A stretch of DNA of 64,000 nt. Source: Notamacropus eugenii. Lineage: Eukaryota; Chordata; Mammalia; Diprotodontia; Macropodidae. Positions 1 through 11,900 of the stretch are shown here, in pieces (position 1 is the first letter of the stretch; every line of letters begins with the position of its first letter). A model generated the notes under the pieces. That model made no database searches, was not told the origin of the DNA, and saw only the letters and a program-made list of their open reading frames with translations. Position numbers and translations under genes: made by a program. Location of the stretch: assembly GCF_028372415.1 (NCBI RefSeq), contig NC_092872.1, forward strand, positions 388,514,853 to 388,578,852. Reading direction: 5' to 3'.

Positions 1-1186
1 ATTACATGTAAACAAAAATTTTTAACATTCATTTTTTTAAAATTTTGAGTTCCATATTCTCTCCCTATCTCCCCACCTTCCTCCTTGAGAAGATAAGCAA
101 TTTGATCTAAATTAAACGTGTGCAAACATGCAGAACATTTCCATATTAGCCATGTTACAAAAGAATACACAGATTTTTTAAAAGTCAAGAAAAATAAAGG
201 GAAAAAAGGATGCTTAAATATGCATCAGACTCTATTATTTCTCAGGAAATGGATAGCATCTTCTGAAAATAGCTGAGATACACAGTTGATCATTGTACAG
301 TATGGCTGTTACTGTGTAAAATGTTCTCCTGGTTCTAATCATTTCACTTTGCATCAGTTCATGTAAATCTTCCCAGGTTTTTCTGAAACCATCCTGCTAG
401 TTATTTCTTATAGCACAATAGTATTTTATCACAATTGTAAGCCACAACTTGTTTGCCACACAAAAGGAGCTGCTATAAATATTATTTTTCCCTTTTCTTT
501 GATCATTTTGGGTGATAGTGGTATTGCTGGGTCAATGGGTATGCAGTTTTATAGTCCTTTGGGCATAGTTTCCAGATCATTCTCCAGAATGCTTGGGTCA
601 GTTCATTACTTCACCAAGAGTTCACCTATTTTTGATAGGTGTGCAGCGATATCTCAGATTTGTTTTAATTTTTATTTCTCTGCAACACTGATTCAGAGCA
701 TTTTTCATAGGACTATAGATGATTTCTTCTTCTTTGCATATTTGTATCCTTCAACCATTTATCATTTGGGGAATGGTTCTTATTTTTATAAATATGACTC
801 CATTCTATACACAGTATATATGAGATCTTTATCAAAGAATTACTGTAAAAAATTTTTGATATATTTCATTGTCTATGGTACCTTTTAGCAAAATATAGTT
901 TCCCTGATTATCTCTTTTTGTTAGGTCTATTTTTGCTTTTGCTTTAACTAATATCATGATTGCTACCCTTGCCTTTTTTACTTCAGCTGAAATATATTAG
1001 ATTTCACTTCATCCTTTTATTTTACCTCTGTGTATGTGTTTCCATTTCAAGTGTGTTTCTTGTAAACAAGATATTGTTGGATTCTGGTTTCTAATCCATT
1101 TTTCTATGTGCTTCCATTTTTATGGGTGAGCTCATCCCATTCACATTCACAGTTATGATTACTAACTGGGTATTTCCCTCTTCATT

Positions 1187-1233
<47 letters not shown>

Positions 1234-2215
1234 CTCCCAGTTTTCAAAACCCTATTTTGCCCCCCACTACCTCACTTAACCTGCTCTCCCTTTTATCATC
1301 TCTCTCATTTCTCTTATCCCCTTCCCCTCCTATTTTCCTATTGGGTAACATATTTTATACACAATTGTGTGTGTATTCTTCCTTCTTTGAGCCAATTCTG
1401 ATGAGAGTGAGATTCAAGCCTTGCCTGCCAGTCCCCCCCACCCCAATTATCCTCTCCATCTTAAAAACTCTTCCTTGTATACCTCTTCTATGAGAGAAAA
1501 ACTTTCCTATTTTACCTCTTCCTTACTCTTTCTCCCAGTGTATTCCTTTCTCAGCCCTTAATTTCTTTATGGAGAGCATTCTAATGTAAACGACTCACAT
1601 CGATGCCTTCTGTCTGTCTTAACTCCTTTTAATTGCTCTAATAATGATAGACTTCTTCGAAGTTACAATTACCATCTTCCCATATAAGAATATAAGCAGT
1701 TTAACCTTATTGAATCCTTTATGATTACTCTTTTATGTTTACCTTTTTTAATGCTTCTCTTGAGGTTTCTGTTTGAATGTTACATGTTCTATTCAGCTCT
1801 GGTTTTTTCATCAGGAATACTTGAAAGTCTTTATTTAATTAAATATCCATTTTTTCCCCTGAAGAATTAAATACTTAGTTTTGCTGGGTAGGCAATTCCT
1901 TGTTGTAATTCTAGTTCCTTTGTTTTCCAAAATATCATATTTCAAGTCCTCCAATCCTTTAATGTGGAAGCTACTAAATCCTGTATGATTCTGACTGTAG
2001 TTCCATGTTATTTGAGTTCTTGTTTTTTGGCAGCTTGAAGTATTTTCTCCTGGCTTAAAGTATATTCTCTGATCTAGAAGATCTGAAATTTGACTATAAT
2101 ATTCCGGGGAGTTGTCATTTTGGGACCTCTTTTGGGTGGTGATTAGTAGATTCTTTCAGTTTCTATTTTACCCCTGGTTCAAGGGTATTTGACTAGTTTT
2201 TCTTGATAATTTCTT
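1..2215 (-). mobile_element. L1 LINE, internally deleted, antisense
   Basis: Read on the minus strand this is a marsupial L1. The A-rich 3' UTR lies at the left edge, then the end of ORF2 (about 240-870), then directly the ORF2 endonuclease region (about 875-1120), then the inter-ORF region with a (GA)n tract (seen as TC at 1189-1227), and the end of ORF1 to about 2215. The reverse transcriptase that should separate the endonuclease from the ORF2 end is absent. The junction near 780-880 aligns base by base with the one in the plus-strand copy at 46,130-46,250. All frames are broken. The 3' end probably continues left of the window. Confidence 0.85.
1189..1227. repeat. (TC)n microsatellite inside L1
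   Basis: An almost pure TC run about 39 bases long lies between ORF1-like and endonuclease-like sequence of the antisense L1. The L1 at 43.46-46.64 kb has a (GA)n tract at the equivalent place, so the tract belongs to the element rather than to the locus. Confidence 0.9.
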
Positions 2216-3756
2216 GAAATAAGGTGTCAGAGTAATTGGTCAAGATAGCAGAGTAAAGACAGGGACTAGCCTGAGCTCTCCTCCAAATATCTTTAAAAAA
2301 TGACTCTAAATAAATTCTAGTACACCAGAACCCACAAAAAGATGGATTGAAACAAATTTCCACTCCAAGATAACTTGGAAAGTCAACAGGAAAGTTCTGT
2401 TGCATCAGGGTGAGAAAGGAGTGCAGTCCAATGCAGGCCACAGCAGTGCAGCCTAGACCCTAGCAAACCAGGAGCAGGTCTTGGGAGTGACTGAATCAAC
2501 AGCAGTAGTGTCTGATTCCAGAGCACTCAGTTCACAGATGGTAAAAGGAGGGGTCAAACAGCTTATCAGAAGGAGATTATAGGGGTCTTTTTACTAGCAC
2601 TGAGGCAGGAATGTTGCTTTGCCCATACTCAGATCTGGATTGCAGTCCTGGGTGGCAGTCCAAGGATGAGGAGGAGCACTAGCAGAGCTTGTGGTCACAG
2701 CAGAGGGAGTCCCTCCTACAGTTCGAAAGAAGAAAAGAATACTTGTGTTCACTCATAAACAAGACTAGAGCACAGGCCAGGAAAATACTACTTTGGAAAA
2801 AGTGAAAACTTACAGGTACCTAGAAGTATCTCTGGAAACAATTACATAAAACCCCTGAAGCTTGAGATAGTGCTCCCACTACCCTGGAAGAAGAACCCTA
2901 CTTTAACAAAGAGTTATAAATCAACTAATAGATTGGGAAAATAAGCAATCAATGGGAAATAAAACTTTGACTATTGAAAGTTACTACAGTGACAAGAAAG
3001 ATCAAAACACACACTCAGAAGAAAACAAAATCAAAGTTCCTACACCCAAAGCCTCCAAGAAAAATATGAATTGCCCTCAGGTCAGGCAAGAGCTCAAAAA
3101 GGGTTTTGAAAATCAAGTAAGAGAGGTAGAAGAAAAACTGGGAAGAGAAATGAGAGTGATGCAAAATCATGAAAAATGAGTTAGCAGCTTAGTAAAGGAG
3201 ACATAAAAACATACTGAAGAAAATAATACCTTAAAAAACAGACTAGGCCAAATGATAAAAGAGGTCCAAAAAGTTAATGAAGAGAAGAATACCTTAAATA
3301 GCAGAATTGGCAAAATGGAAATGGAGGTTCAAAAGCTCGATGAAGAAAGTAATTCCCTTTGACTACTGTTTGACAAACCCAGGGACCCCAGCTTCTGGAA
3401 TATGAACTCACTTTTTGACCAAAACTACTGAGAAAACTGGAAAATAGTGTGGCAGAAACTGGACATAGACCAATGCCTGACACTGTATACAAGAATAAAG
3501 TCCAAATGGGTACACAAGTTAGATGTAAAGGTTGATACTATAAACAAATTAGGAAAGCATGGAATAATTTATTTGTCAGATTTTTGGAGAACAGAGGAAT
3601 TTATGACCAAATGAGAAAGCATTATGAAATGCAAAATGGATAGTTCTGATTACATTAAATTGAAAAGGTTTTACACAAACAAAGCCAATGCAACCAAGAT
3701 TAGGAGGAAAGTAGAAAACTGGAAAAGAATCTTTACAACTGATATCTATGATAAAG

Positions 3757-4621
3757 GCCTCATTTCCTTTTTTTTTTTTATTTATTTTATTTATTTTTAG
3801 TATTCTACAATAACTACCATATAACTTAGATCTTTTTCCCTCCCTCCCTCCCCAAGATGGCATACACTTTTATATAGGTTCTACACATACATTCCTATTA
3901 AATACATTTTCACTATTGTCATGCTGTTCAGAAGAATTAAAATGAATGGGAAAAATCATATAACAAACCAAAATGTAATACACACACGCAAAAAAAAGAT
4001 CTGCTACATTTTATGATTGAATTCCATAGCTCTTTCTTTGGATGTGGAAGGCATTTTGCCTTAAAAGGTCATTGGAAATTTTTTTAAGTCCTTGCATTGC
4101 AGTGAAGTTCCAAGTCTACCAGAAGAAACTGTCATACACTATGGTTGTTGCTGTGCACAAAGTTCTCCTGGTTCTGCTTCTTTCACTCAGCATCAGGTCA
4201 TATAAGTCTTTCCAGACCTCTCTGAAGTCTTTCTGTTCATAATATGTTATAGCACAATAGTATTCCATTACATTCCTATACCATGATTTATTCAGCCATT
4301 CCCCAATTGGTGGGCATCCCCTTGATTTCCAGTTTTTGGCCACCACAAAGAGTGTTGCTATAAATACTTTTGTACATTTGGGGCCCTTTCCCATTTTTGT
4401 GATCTCTTGGGGTTACAGTCCTAGAAGCAATATTGCTGGGTCAAAGGGTATGCATATTTTTATGGCCCTTTGGACATAGTTCCAAATTGCTCTCCAGAAT
4501 GGTTGGATCAGCTCACAGCTCCACCAACAATAAATTAGCATTCCAACTCTCCTACATCCTCCCCAACATCTATCATCTTCCTATTCTGTTATGTTTGCCA
4601 ATCTGATAGGTGCCTCATTTC
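3757..4621 (-). mobile_element. Nested 5'-truncated L1 with 10-bp TSD
   Basis: A minus-strand L1 3' end (poly-T at 3768 onward, 3' UTR, ORF2 C-terminal part) fills 3767-4611. GCCTCATTTC flanks it at 3757-3766 and 4612-4621, and the host L1 ORF2 resumes exactly after the second copy. This is an ordinary target-primed insertion, 5' truncated, about 845 bases long. Its 3' UTR is of the same lineage as the copies at 18.2 and 58.2 kb. Confidence 0.93.
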
Positions 4622-5127
4622 TAAAATATAGAGAACTGAGTCAAATTCACAAGAATACAAGTCATTCCCCAATTGACAAATGGTCAAAGGATATGAACAG
4701 GCAATTTTTAGAGGAAGAAATTAAAGCTATCTGTAGTCATATGAAAAAATGCTCTAAATCACTATTGATTAGAGAGATGCAAATTAAAACAACTCCAAGG
4801 TATCACAGATTGGCTAACATGACAAAACAAGAAAATGATATATGTTGGAGAAGATGTAGGAGAGTTAGAGCGCTAATTCCTTGTTGGATCTGTGAGCTGA
4901 TCTAACCATTCTGGAGAACAATTTGGAACTATGCCTGAAAGGTTATAAAAATGTGTATACCCTTTGACCCAGCAATACCACTTCTGAAGCTATATCCCAA
5001 AGAGATCATAAAAATGGAGAAAGAACCCACATGTACAAAAAATATTTCTAGCAGCTCTTTTTGTGGTGACCAAGAACAAGAAATTGAGGGGATGCCCATC
5101 AATTGGGGAATGGCTGAACAAGTTGTG

Positions 5128-5790
5128 GTATTAGTTGTTGTCCTTCATTTTCGAAGAGGACCAAAATGACATCACCATGATAAAGTGAAGTTTCAGTGTG
5201 TCCAACTGTGGCTGATCAGACCAATACAAGCTCAGAATGCTCTATCACAGGTTGGACACAGATAGTCCATATCAATTTTGGGGGTGGATACTCCAAATTT
5301 GCGCATCCTATGTTTACTTTGTGCTATCTCAATTCTGCTTTGCTCATAGAGCACAGTATCCTTTCTAATGTGGGCACACCATACTGAATGGTTCTGTGCC
5401 AGTGTCTCCCATGTTGCACAGTCAAATTCAAAGTTCTTGAGAGAGACCTTGAAAGTATCCCTGTATCGCTTCTTCTGACCACCATGTGATCGCCTGCCCC
5501 ATCTGAATTTTCCATAAAGTGGTCTTTTTGGCAAGCGTACATTTTGCATTTGAACAGCGTGGCCAGCCCATTGGAGCTGTGATCGCTGAAGCATAGTTTG
5601 AATGCTTGGCAGTTCAGCTCAAGCAAGGACTTCAGTGTCTTACAGTGTCTTATCCTGCCAGGTGATCCTCAGAATCTTCCTAACACAGTTCAAATGGAAG
5701 CTATGAAGTTTCCTGGCATGGCACTGGTAGACTGTCCATGTTTCACAGGCAAACAACAATGAGGTCAACACAGCCCACAGAAGATTGCAT
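5128..5790 (-). mobile_element. RTE-clade LINE fragment, antisense
   Basis: The minus-strand translation around 5232-5860 reads like the C-terminal end of an RTE-type reverse transcriptase polyprotein. It has a C-E-T-W-T segment, then R-K-I-L-R-I-T-W-Q-D, then W-A-G-H-A-V-Q-M, then G-G-Q-K-K-R-Y-R-D-T and L-E/T-L-A-Q. The extreme 3' end (TTGTCCTTCATTTTCGAAGAGGACC) is at 5134 and resembles the RTE end at 40.4 kb in the opposite orientation. It is 5' truncated and frameshifted, and sits inside the plus-strand L1. The assignment comes from motif memory, not a search. Confidence 0.75.
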
Positions 5791-5884
5791 GCCATCTCAG
5801 GAAGAGAGGGGGGATGGAGGGGAGAAAAATTTAAACTTATGGAAGTGGTTGTTGAAAACAAAAAACAAATAAATTAATATTTTT

Positions 5885-6210
5885 TAAAAGAAGAAAATAA
5901 TTCCTTAAAAATGAAAATAGAAGCTAATGACATTATAAGCAACAAAGGAACAATAAAACAAAACCAAAAGAATGAAAAAGTAGAAAACAATGTGATATAT
6001 CTCAACAGAAAAACACTGACCTGAAATATAGATCCAGGAGAGATAATTTTAATATTTTTGGACTTCCTGAAAGCAATGATCAAAAAAACATGATCTTTTA
6101 AGAAATTATCAGGGGAAACTGCCATGATATTCTAGAATCAGAGGATAAAACAGAAATTGAAAGAATCCACCAATCACCTCCTGAGATTCCCAAAATGAAA
6201 TAAGATGTAT
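5885..6210 (+). mobile_element. L1 ORF1 fragment, plus strand
   Basis: An A-rich sequence encodes a degraded piece of L1 ORF1: the coiled-coil end and the start of the RNA-binding domain. It matches the order of sequence at 44,600-44,870 in the better preserved copy. It abuts the tail of the preceding L1 without a visible TSD. Confidence 0.7.
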
Positions 6211-7506
6211 AAACTCTTTCTTTGATCATGGCTTTCACGTAATCTAATAATTCTTAAGTTATCTCTCCTTGATCTGTTTTCCATGTTAGTTGTTTTTCCC
6301 ATGAGATATTTTACATTTTCTTCTATTTTTTTCATTCTTTTGATTTTGTTTTATTGTTTCTTGATGTCATGAAGTCATTAGCATCCACTTGTCCAATTCT
6401 TATTTTTAAAGACTTATTTTCTTTAGTGAGCTTTTTTTGCCTCTTTTTCCATTTGTCCAATTCTGTTCTTTAAGGTGTTATTTTCTCCAGCACTCTTTGC
6501 ACTTCTTTTACCAAACTGTTACATGTCTTTTCATAATTTTCTTCCTTTTCTTTTATTTCTTTGCCTAAATTTTCCTCTACCACTCATATTTGAGTTTGAA
6601 AATTTTTTTTTATCTCTTCCAGAAATTTTTTATGGGTTTGTGTTTACTGTAGATTTTTTGCTTTGAGACTTTGCTTGTAGCTATGTTGACTTCATTGTCT
6701 TCTGAGTTTGTGTCTTGATCTTCCCTGCCATCATAACAGCTTTTTATAGTCAAGTTCTTTTTTTTATGGTTTACTCATTTTTCCATTCTATTTCTTGATT
6801 TGGAACTTTTTGTTAATCTTGGGCTCTGTTCCTGGTGGGGGAGGCCTTGTCATAAGCTTCAAGGTTTTTCAAACTGATATTTTCAGAGTTAGTTCTTGGG
6901 ATTTTGAAAGATTTCCGAAGTGGTGTGATCTGAGAGAGATGTAGTCATTGCTCTCTTGGTCAGCACTCTTGTCTTTACCCAACAAGGGCCCCTGATCCAT
7001 TCAAATTGCAAATGATACTGCTCCCCAGTGCACCTTTTCCTTGGGGGCTAGAAGTGATACTTCCCCTCAGTGTTTTCACTCCCTCTTGACCAAAAGTGCT
7101 GCTCTTTGCCCTTGAACTACAACCCAGAAGTGGGCATAGGCAAGAAAGTTGCCTCACAGTATTTGGTCTTGCATCCAGTGCCATCATGGCACTATAACCT
7201 GTACTCTGAACCCTGTAATGTCTTTCTGACCAGCTGTCAAATGCTTTTACCATGTCCTAAAGCTTCTACTGCTTCTGTCTTCACCATCTAGTTCCACTGC
7301 TGGTGTTTCCTTTATGTGGACCAGCCTCCTCCCCCATGTCACACATCTCTCTTTCCAACCTCTTAGGTTGTCTTGAGCAGGAAAAATGTCTCACTCTGAC
7401 TTTTTGTTGTCTCTGCCACTCCAGAATTCAATTTGAGGCATTATGTTAAAGGGGAATGTTGGGAGAGCTTGACTTTCTCTGCTCTACCATCTTGGCTCCA
7501 CCTCCA
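6210..7506 (-). mobile_element. L1 5' UTR and ORF1 start, antisense
   Basis: On the minus strand this runs from an L1 5' end (GGAGGTGGAGCCAAGATGGT, at about 7487-7506) through the 5' UTR into the lysine/glutamate-rich coiled-coil part of ORF1 near 6210-6550. With the plus-strand ORF1 piece just to the left it forms an inverted L1 pair. No intact frame. Confidence 0.75.
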
Positions 7507-7977
7507 GAAGTCTCTTTCAAGACACATCTTAGGTGTTGCCTCCTACATGAGGAATATTCCGAATTCCCCAATTAAGTCTTAATCTCTTGAAGTTACTTTG
7601 TATTATTTTGTGTATACTTTAGTGTTCTGAAAAATATTGTGTACCCTCAATGATAATAAATAGCATATAGTCCTTTATATATATATATATACATATTATA
7701 TAGTGCTTTAAGATTTGTAAAGCACATTATGTGTGTTGTCTCATTAGAGCTTCAAAACAACTCAGTGAGGTAAGCTCTGCAGATATTGTCTTCATTTTTC
7801 AGATGAAGAAATCAAGGTTTAAGGAGTCTGTAACTTGTTCAGGGTCACATAATTAGGGAGTATGTTCCTCTATTGATAAGGGTACAAACTTTTGACCATG
7901 ACAGGAAAAAAAATCTTCCACTGGGGCACAGGTATTGAACACAGGAATTCTGATATGTTTTAAAATGATTATTTATT
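7507..7977. repeat. Old MIR-like SINE remnant and spacer
   Basis: About 7700-7860 reads like a MIR-family SINE in minus orientation (TTCAGATGAAGAAATCAAGG, then GGTCACATAATTAGGGAG). A short (TA)n tract lies at 7677-7692. The remainder shows nothing recognisable. Confidence 0.6.
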
Positions 7978-8882
7978 TAACCTTTGCCCCTTTTCCCTGA
8001 AAGAATTCTCCTACCTAGAGGTTGAGTGGGGAAATGATGTGGATAGAAACAGTGCCCTAAAAGTTAAGAATAATATGGATTGACTTTGTGAAGCCCTTGG
8101 TGCCCTAAAGTTCTCCCCTTATCTCAACTATCCTTGACCATAACATTCCCTGTCCTCACCCCTCCTCCTGGGGAATGGGATTTCTTTATCTTGTGTCATT
8201 CATAGTCTGTTGGGGGACAGCTCTGGACCGGGGTCCCCCGTGAGGACCGTGAGACGCCTGAGGGTCCGAACCTGCTTACGTGGCAGGCTAGCTGTTCTAG
8301 CAAGCCACGGGGTACTGGGATGGCCCTGGTAACAGGCTGGCTCCACCCACGGGGAGGCACTTGGGAGGAGCTCGCCCGCCCATGGGAGGTACGGGGGAGG
8401 AGACAGGGGATAATAAAAGGGGATGACCACGAGAGCTGGAGAGAGAAGAAACGCAATAAAGCTTGCTGGCTGCAACTCCTTTCGGGTGCTCTGCCTGTTT
8501 ATTCCCCTCCCCCAACAGGGAGAGGGAATTCCCCTCCCCCAACCAGGAGAGGGTCCGGAGACGTCCGAAGACCGGGGATAGGTAAGTAGAAGGCGAAGGC
8601 CCGGGAGTCGCCCCGGGCAATAGTCCTCATCCTGTGCCTTTATCTTGCAAGATTTCTTTGTCTTGCATGACTTACCCTAGATGTGCAACCCCCACAAAGA
8701 AACCCTAAAATCATCCTGTATAAGTTTGACCATATTCCTATATCATTGCCTTTGTTTAGCTCCTTGCTAAATCTCAGGCCTGTTGCTTTTGTGTCCATAA
8801 AGCTCCCAATGGCTACAGAGAAGGTCTAAGTGAATTCATTCACATTTTGCACCAGCTCTCCCATCTCTCTGTCTCTTCAACA
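7978..8882 (+). repeat. 5' LTR of class I ERV, split by a solo LTR
   Basis: 7978-8207 plus 8620-8882 together align along their length with 13,699-14,226, which marks them as the two LTRs of one element. The left part opens TAACCTTTGCC where the 3' LTR opens TGACCTTTGCC, so the terminal G is lost. The right part holds a TATA-like box (CTGTATAAGTTTG), a polyadenylation-like ATAAAG 90-odd bases later, and ends TTCAACA. The break at 8207/8620 is the insertion of the solo LTR. Confidence 0.85.
8202..8625 (+). mobile_element. Solo LTR, class II-like, with perfect 6-bp TSD
   Basis: The LTR proper is 8208-8619 (412 bases, TG...CA), flanked by ATAGTC at 8202-8207 and 8620-8625. It has an AATAAA (GCAATAAAGC) and an upstream ATAATAAAAGG TATA-like element. 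Several blocks match the LTRs of the provirus at 22.9-30.8 kb: GCTCTGGACC near the start, CATTCCCCTCCCCC-type sequence, and GGAGACGTCCGAAGACC near the end. It therefore belongs to a related ERV family. No internal sequence remains, as expected after LTR-LTR recombination. Confidence 0.92.
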
Positions 8883-8885
8883 TAA

Positions 8886-8910
8886 CAGTGCCAAAACCCA
8901 GGAGTTCAAA
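8886..8910 (+). other. Primer-binding site, tRNA-Phe-like (degraded)
   Basis: Three bases after the LTR end, GTGCCAAAACCCAGGA follows the pattern of a tRNA-Phe primer-binding site (GTGCC-AAACCC-GGGA), with a few mismatches. Class I ERVs of this type exist in mammals. It supports 8882 as the 5' LTR end. Confidence 0.6.
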
Positions 8911-11900
8911 TAATTGGACTTCGATGATCTTCTCCTAGCCACTGGGATGAGAGGTAAGTGCTCTTTTCTTTGCTTTCTTCCCCAGACCTTTCTGTTCCCA
9001 CTGTCTCCCTAGCAGTGGGACCCCTGGGGTGCCCAGACACTGCCAGGGGCATTTGTAGCTCCTCCGACTTCTGGGAGGTCAGTTGGACTGTGGACCCTCC
9101 TATAAGGGGACACCCTTGCACTGGGTCGGTCACATTTTGTTCTCTGCTCTTCCTGGGACGCTGGGAAAAGTGGTGAGAGGCTGCTTGGAGACTGCTGGGA
9201 GGAGATCTTAAGGAAAAGTGACTAATGTTCCATGGTAACATAGCCTGACCTCCATATAATCCAGAAAAGTAATTTGTGAAGGGGGTTTCTAAACTTAGTA
9301 AGAAATTTTGGTCTCCAAAACTTAAAGAAAAGTCACCTTGCTCTGCTTGAGCAGACTTTTTACCTTATGTTGTTTACCTTATGTTGTTCCTTCCCCTCCC
9401 CCGTGGGACGTTGAAGGAGGTGAGTAGGTAGGCCTCTGCATCTGGTTTTCTTTGGGGGTTCCTGCACCCTGGTTTCAGGGTCTCTGCCCTGTGGGCCTCT
9501 GCACCTGATTTACTGCCTAGATGTAAGCTTTCTCTCTGTCCCTAACCTTTTCTTCCCCTCCCTGTGGGATATGCATTTTCTAGTCTAAATCTCAAAGGTA
9601 AAAGAGACAAGGAACTACAGCATCTCTCCAGCCAAGAGTGGAAGGCTCTGGGTCCTGCAGTTGGAGGCCATGGACCTGGACACAACTTCCAAAGCCCTAT
9701 CTGGAAGGGTAAGTCCAATTACCTCATTTCTCTCTTTGCTAGGGAACTGAGAAAACTGCGGGTACTCCCTTCTTTCTGCATCCCAATACTCCTTGTCCCC
9801 ACGCCCATGCCTACAGGATCATCCTTCGCTCCTGGTCTGCTAGCCGCCAGATCTTTGCAGCAGGACTCAGCAGGACTTCCCTGCAAGTTGCCCCTAGGTT
9901 AGCAAAAAACATGAATTTATGAATAGTAATCTTTTCTTTTAAAGTGCTAAGAGCATTGGGCCTTAGAAATTAAAATGTTACCATTAGTGATTATGAATCC
10001 AGATTTGATTTGCTCATTCAATTAAATTACTTGATTGATAATTAATTGGTTCTATTTCAAGTTTTAAATACGTGCTTGTTGTATGGTTATATTTCTGAAT
10101 TTTCTTATTGTGTAATTTTGTATTACCTATGTTGTTAGAAAAGCAATTTCTCTTATAATCTAGATCTTGTTAGATTAAGAATTGCTATCAGATTATGAGG
10201 TTGTTAACTAAAACAAGGATTTTTGGAACTATCTAGTTATAAAATCTAATCAAGCCTATGTAGTCTTCTGTGTAGTAGAGTTCCTACTGAGTAAATTTCT
10301 AAAGGCCTGGTACACTTATCGTGATAAGGCCAGTTTGATTCTTGTCTTAGGAAAAAACTGAACTTCCTCCCCAAGGTAAAACACCTTTTGGTACTTAGGA
10401 ATTTGTGATTATTGAGAATTTTGGTTTTATGGCATTTTGGGGATTTGTGATACTTATAAGATATTTTGAACCCACTTGGTTTCCATACATCTCAGTCTTT
10501 AAGGTTTTCAACTAATTTACTTTATGAAAGTTTAGTCATTATCCCTTTTATCATGAATTGTGAGCTTTTTTGGAAAGGGAAATATTTTTTACGAAGAAAT
10601 GGTTTGCAAAATCTCTTTGTGTGATTCTAAAGACCTACTAAATTCCATTTGCAAGCTAATTTGTTTCGATTACTTGATACTGATAACAATTATGTACAAG
10701 CCGACTGTGAGTTTTCTAAGTTTCACTGCTAGATTTGTTGTGTCCTTAAATAGGTGCCTTCAGAGAAACAAGTCACTGGTTCATGCTTCAGGTATCCTAA
10801 GAAAGGGCACTCTTGTGAATGTCAGTCTGAAAGTTTCAATGCCCCACTCTAAATTTTTAAGGGATGAACATAAAAGTGAAAAGTTAGAATCTTAGCAGGT
10901 TTTGTCATTGATCATTAAGGAATTTTGAAACACCTCCTTACAACCCTAGTCACTCTGTTACCCCACTCCCTTCCCTTGAGTCAAGAGGGTGAATGAAGGA
11001 GAATGGGGTCAAGAAAAAGAAGCCAGCCAGTCAGTGTCTGCACTTGGTAAGATAGCCCATCCTTATAATTTTTACATGATATGGAAATGCAACTGATGTC
11101 ATCTGAAGTTTATTGTTTGTGCTTACAGCTAAAACAATTTGGTTCTCACTTATGAAAATTTTAAGTTTGCCAGTTATAGTTTTAATATTAAAACCTAAAG
11201 TTGGTACACTTCGTGAATATGTGTGGGAAGGAAAAAGTACAGCCCCAGCAACTCTAAGGAACTTGTTTGATTCATGGAGTTCCTAAAGAAGGCACTTATT
11301 TTGGTGAGAATTTGAAAATATATACAAATGATCTCTAGTAATTGGCTTTTTGCACCAGGACTATTTTAAAATTTGAGATGTGAGTCCTGGTAAATTTTTG
11401 ACTAGTGGAACTTACCATCTGAGGTAAAAGTTTTGGGGACTGTAATGAACTGTTTTGAGTTATCTGACAGATCATAAAAATCCATCAATAATCAATAGTC
11501 AGTAATCCACCATCTGAGAGAAATGCCACAAGCTAAGAGACCATTACAGGTGGGGATATTCCTCTGGAACAGCTGAGAGGACAATTCTAGCCTCTGCATA
11601 GGAGGGGATCCTCCTGGCTCAGTTTCCCTATTGCATTACTTTGAAAAGAAATGTTTCCCACCTGAGTATTCCTGAGTCTGGCTGTGAGGTGGAATTGATA
11701 CTACATGTTTGCAAAACTGTGATGTTTTATTTGCTGATGTCCTTGCTTTTTCTTTTTATAGTAAATTTCTGTAATCAAAGCAAGTGGTCAGTCTGAATGG
11801 GTGGTTATTCTATACCCCAGTTGGCTAAATTAGTACTCTTACATAGCCATGTGAAAAATTAAAAGAACATTCTGTCTGAATGCTATGGAAATAATTATAT

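Larger units (their letters stand above)
2225..5880 (+). mobile_element. L1 LINE, plus strand, deleted and twice interrupted
   Basis: An L1 5' UTR starts near 2225 (AAGATAGCAGAGTAAAGACA). The N-terminal part of ORF1 is at 2952-3179, a short charged coiled-coil-like reading frame ending in TGA. Near 3355 the sequence jumps to the C-terminal third of ORF2 (3360-3766 and 4622-5127), so the rest of ORF1, the endonuclease and most of the reverse transcriptase are missing. A minus-strand L1 interrupts it at 3767-4611 and an RTE-clade fragment at about 5128-5790. The L1 3' end and A-rich tail are seen at about 5790-5880. No intact frame remains. Confidence 0.8.

Noticed and set aside
1122-1493. 123-codon open frame rich in Ser-Leu
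   Set aside because: It is the translation of the (TC)n tract and surrounding antisense L1; no gene.
4116-4394. 92-codon minus frame with a conserved-looking end
   Set aside because: It is the C-terminal end of L1 ORF2 in a truncated copy (the same end recurs at 18.6 and 58.6 kb), not a host gene.
8196-8620. Several open frames over the solo LTR
   Set aside because: The LTR is non-coding; the frames reflect its high GC content.
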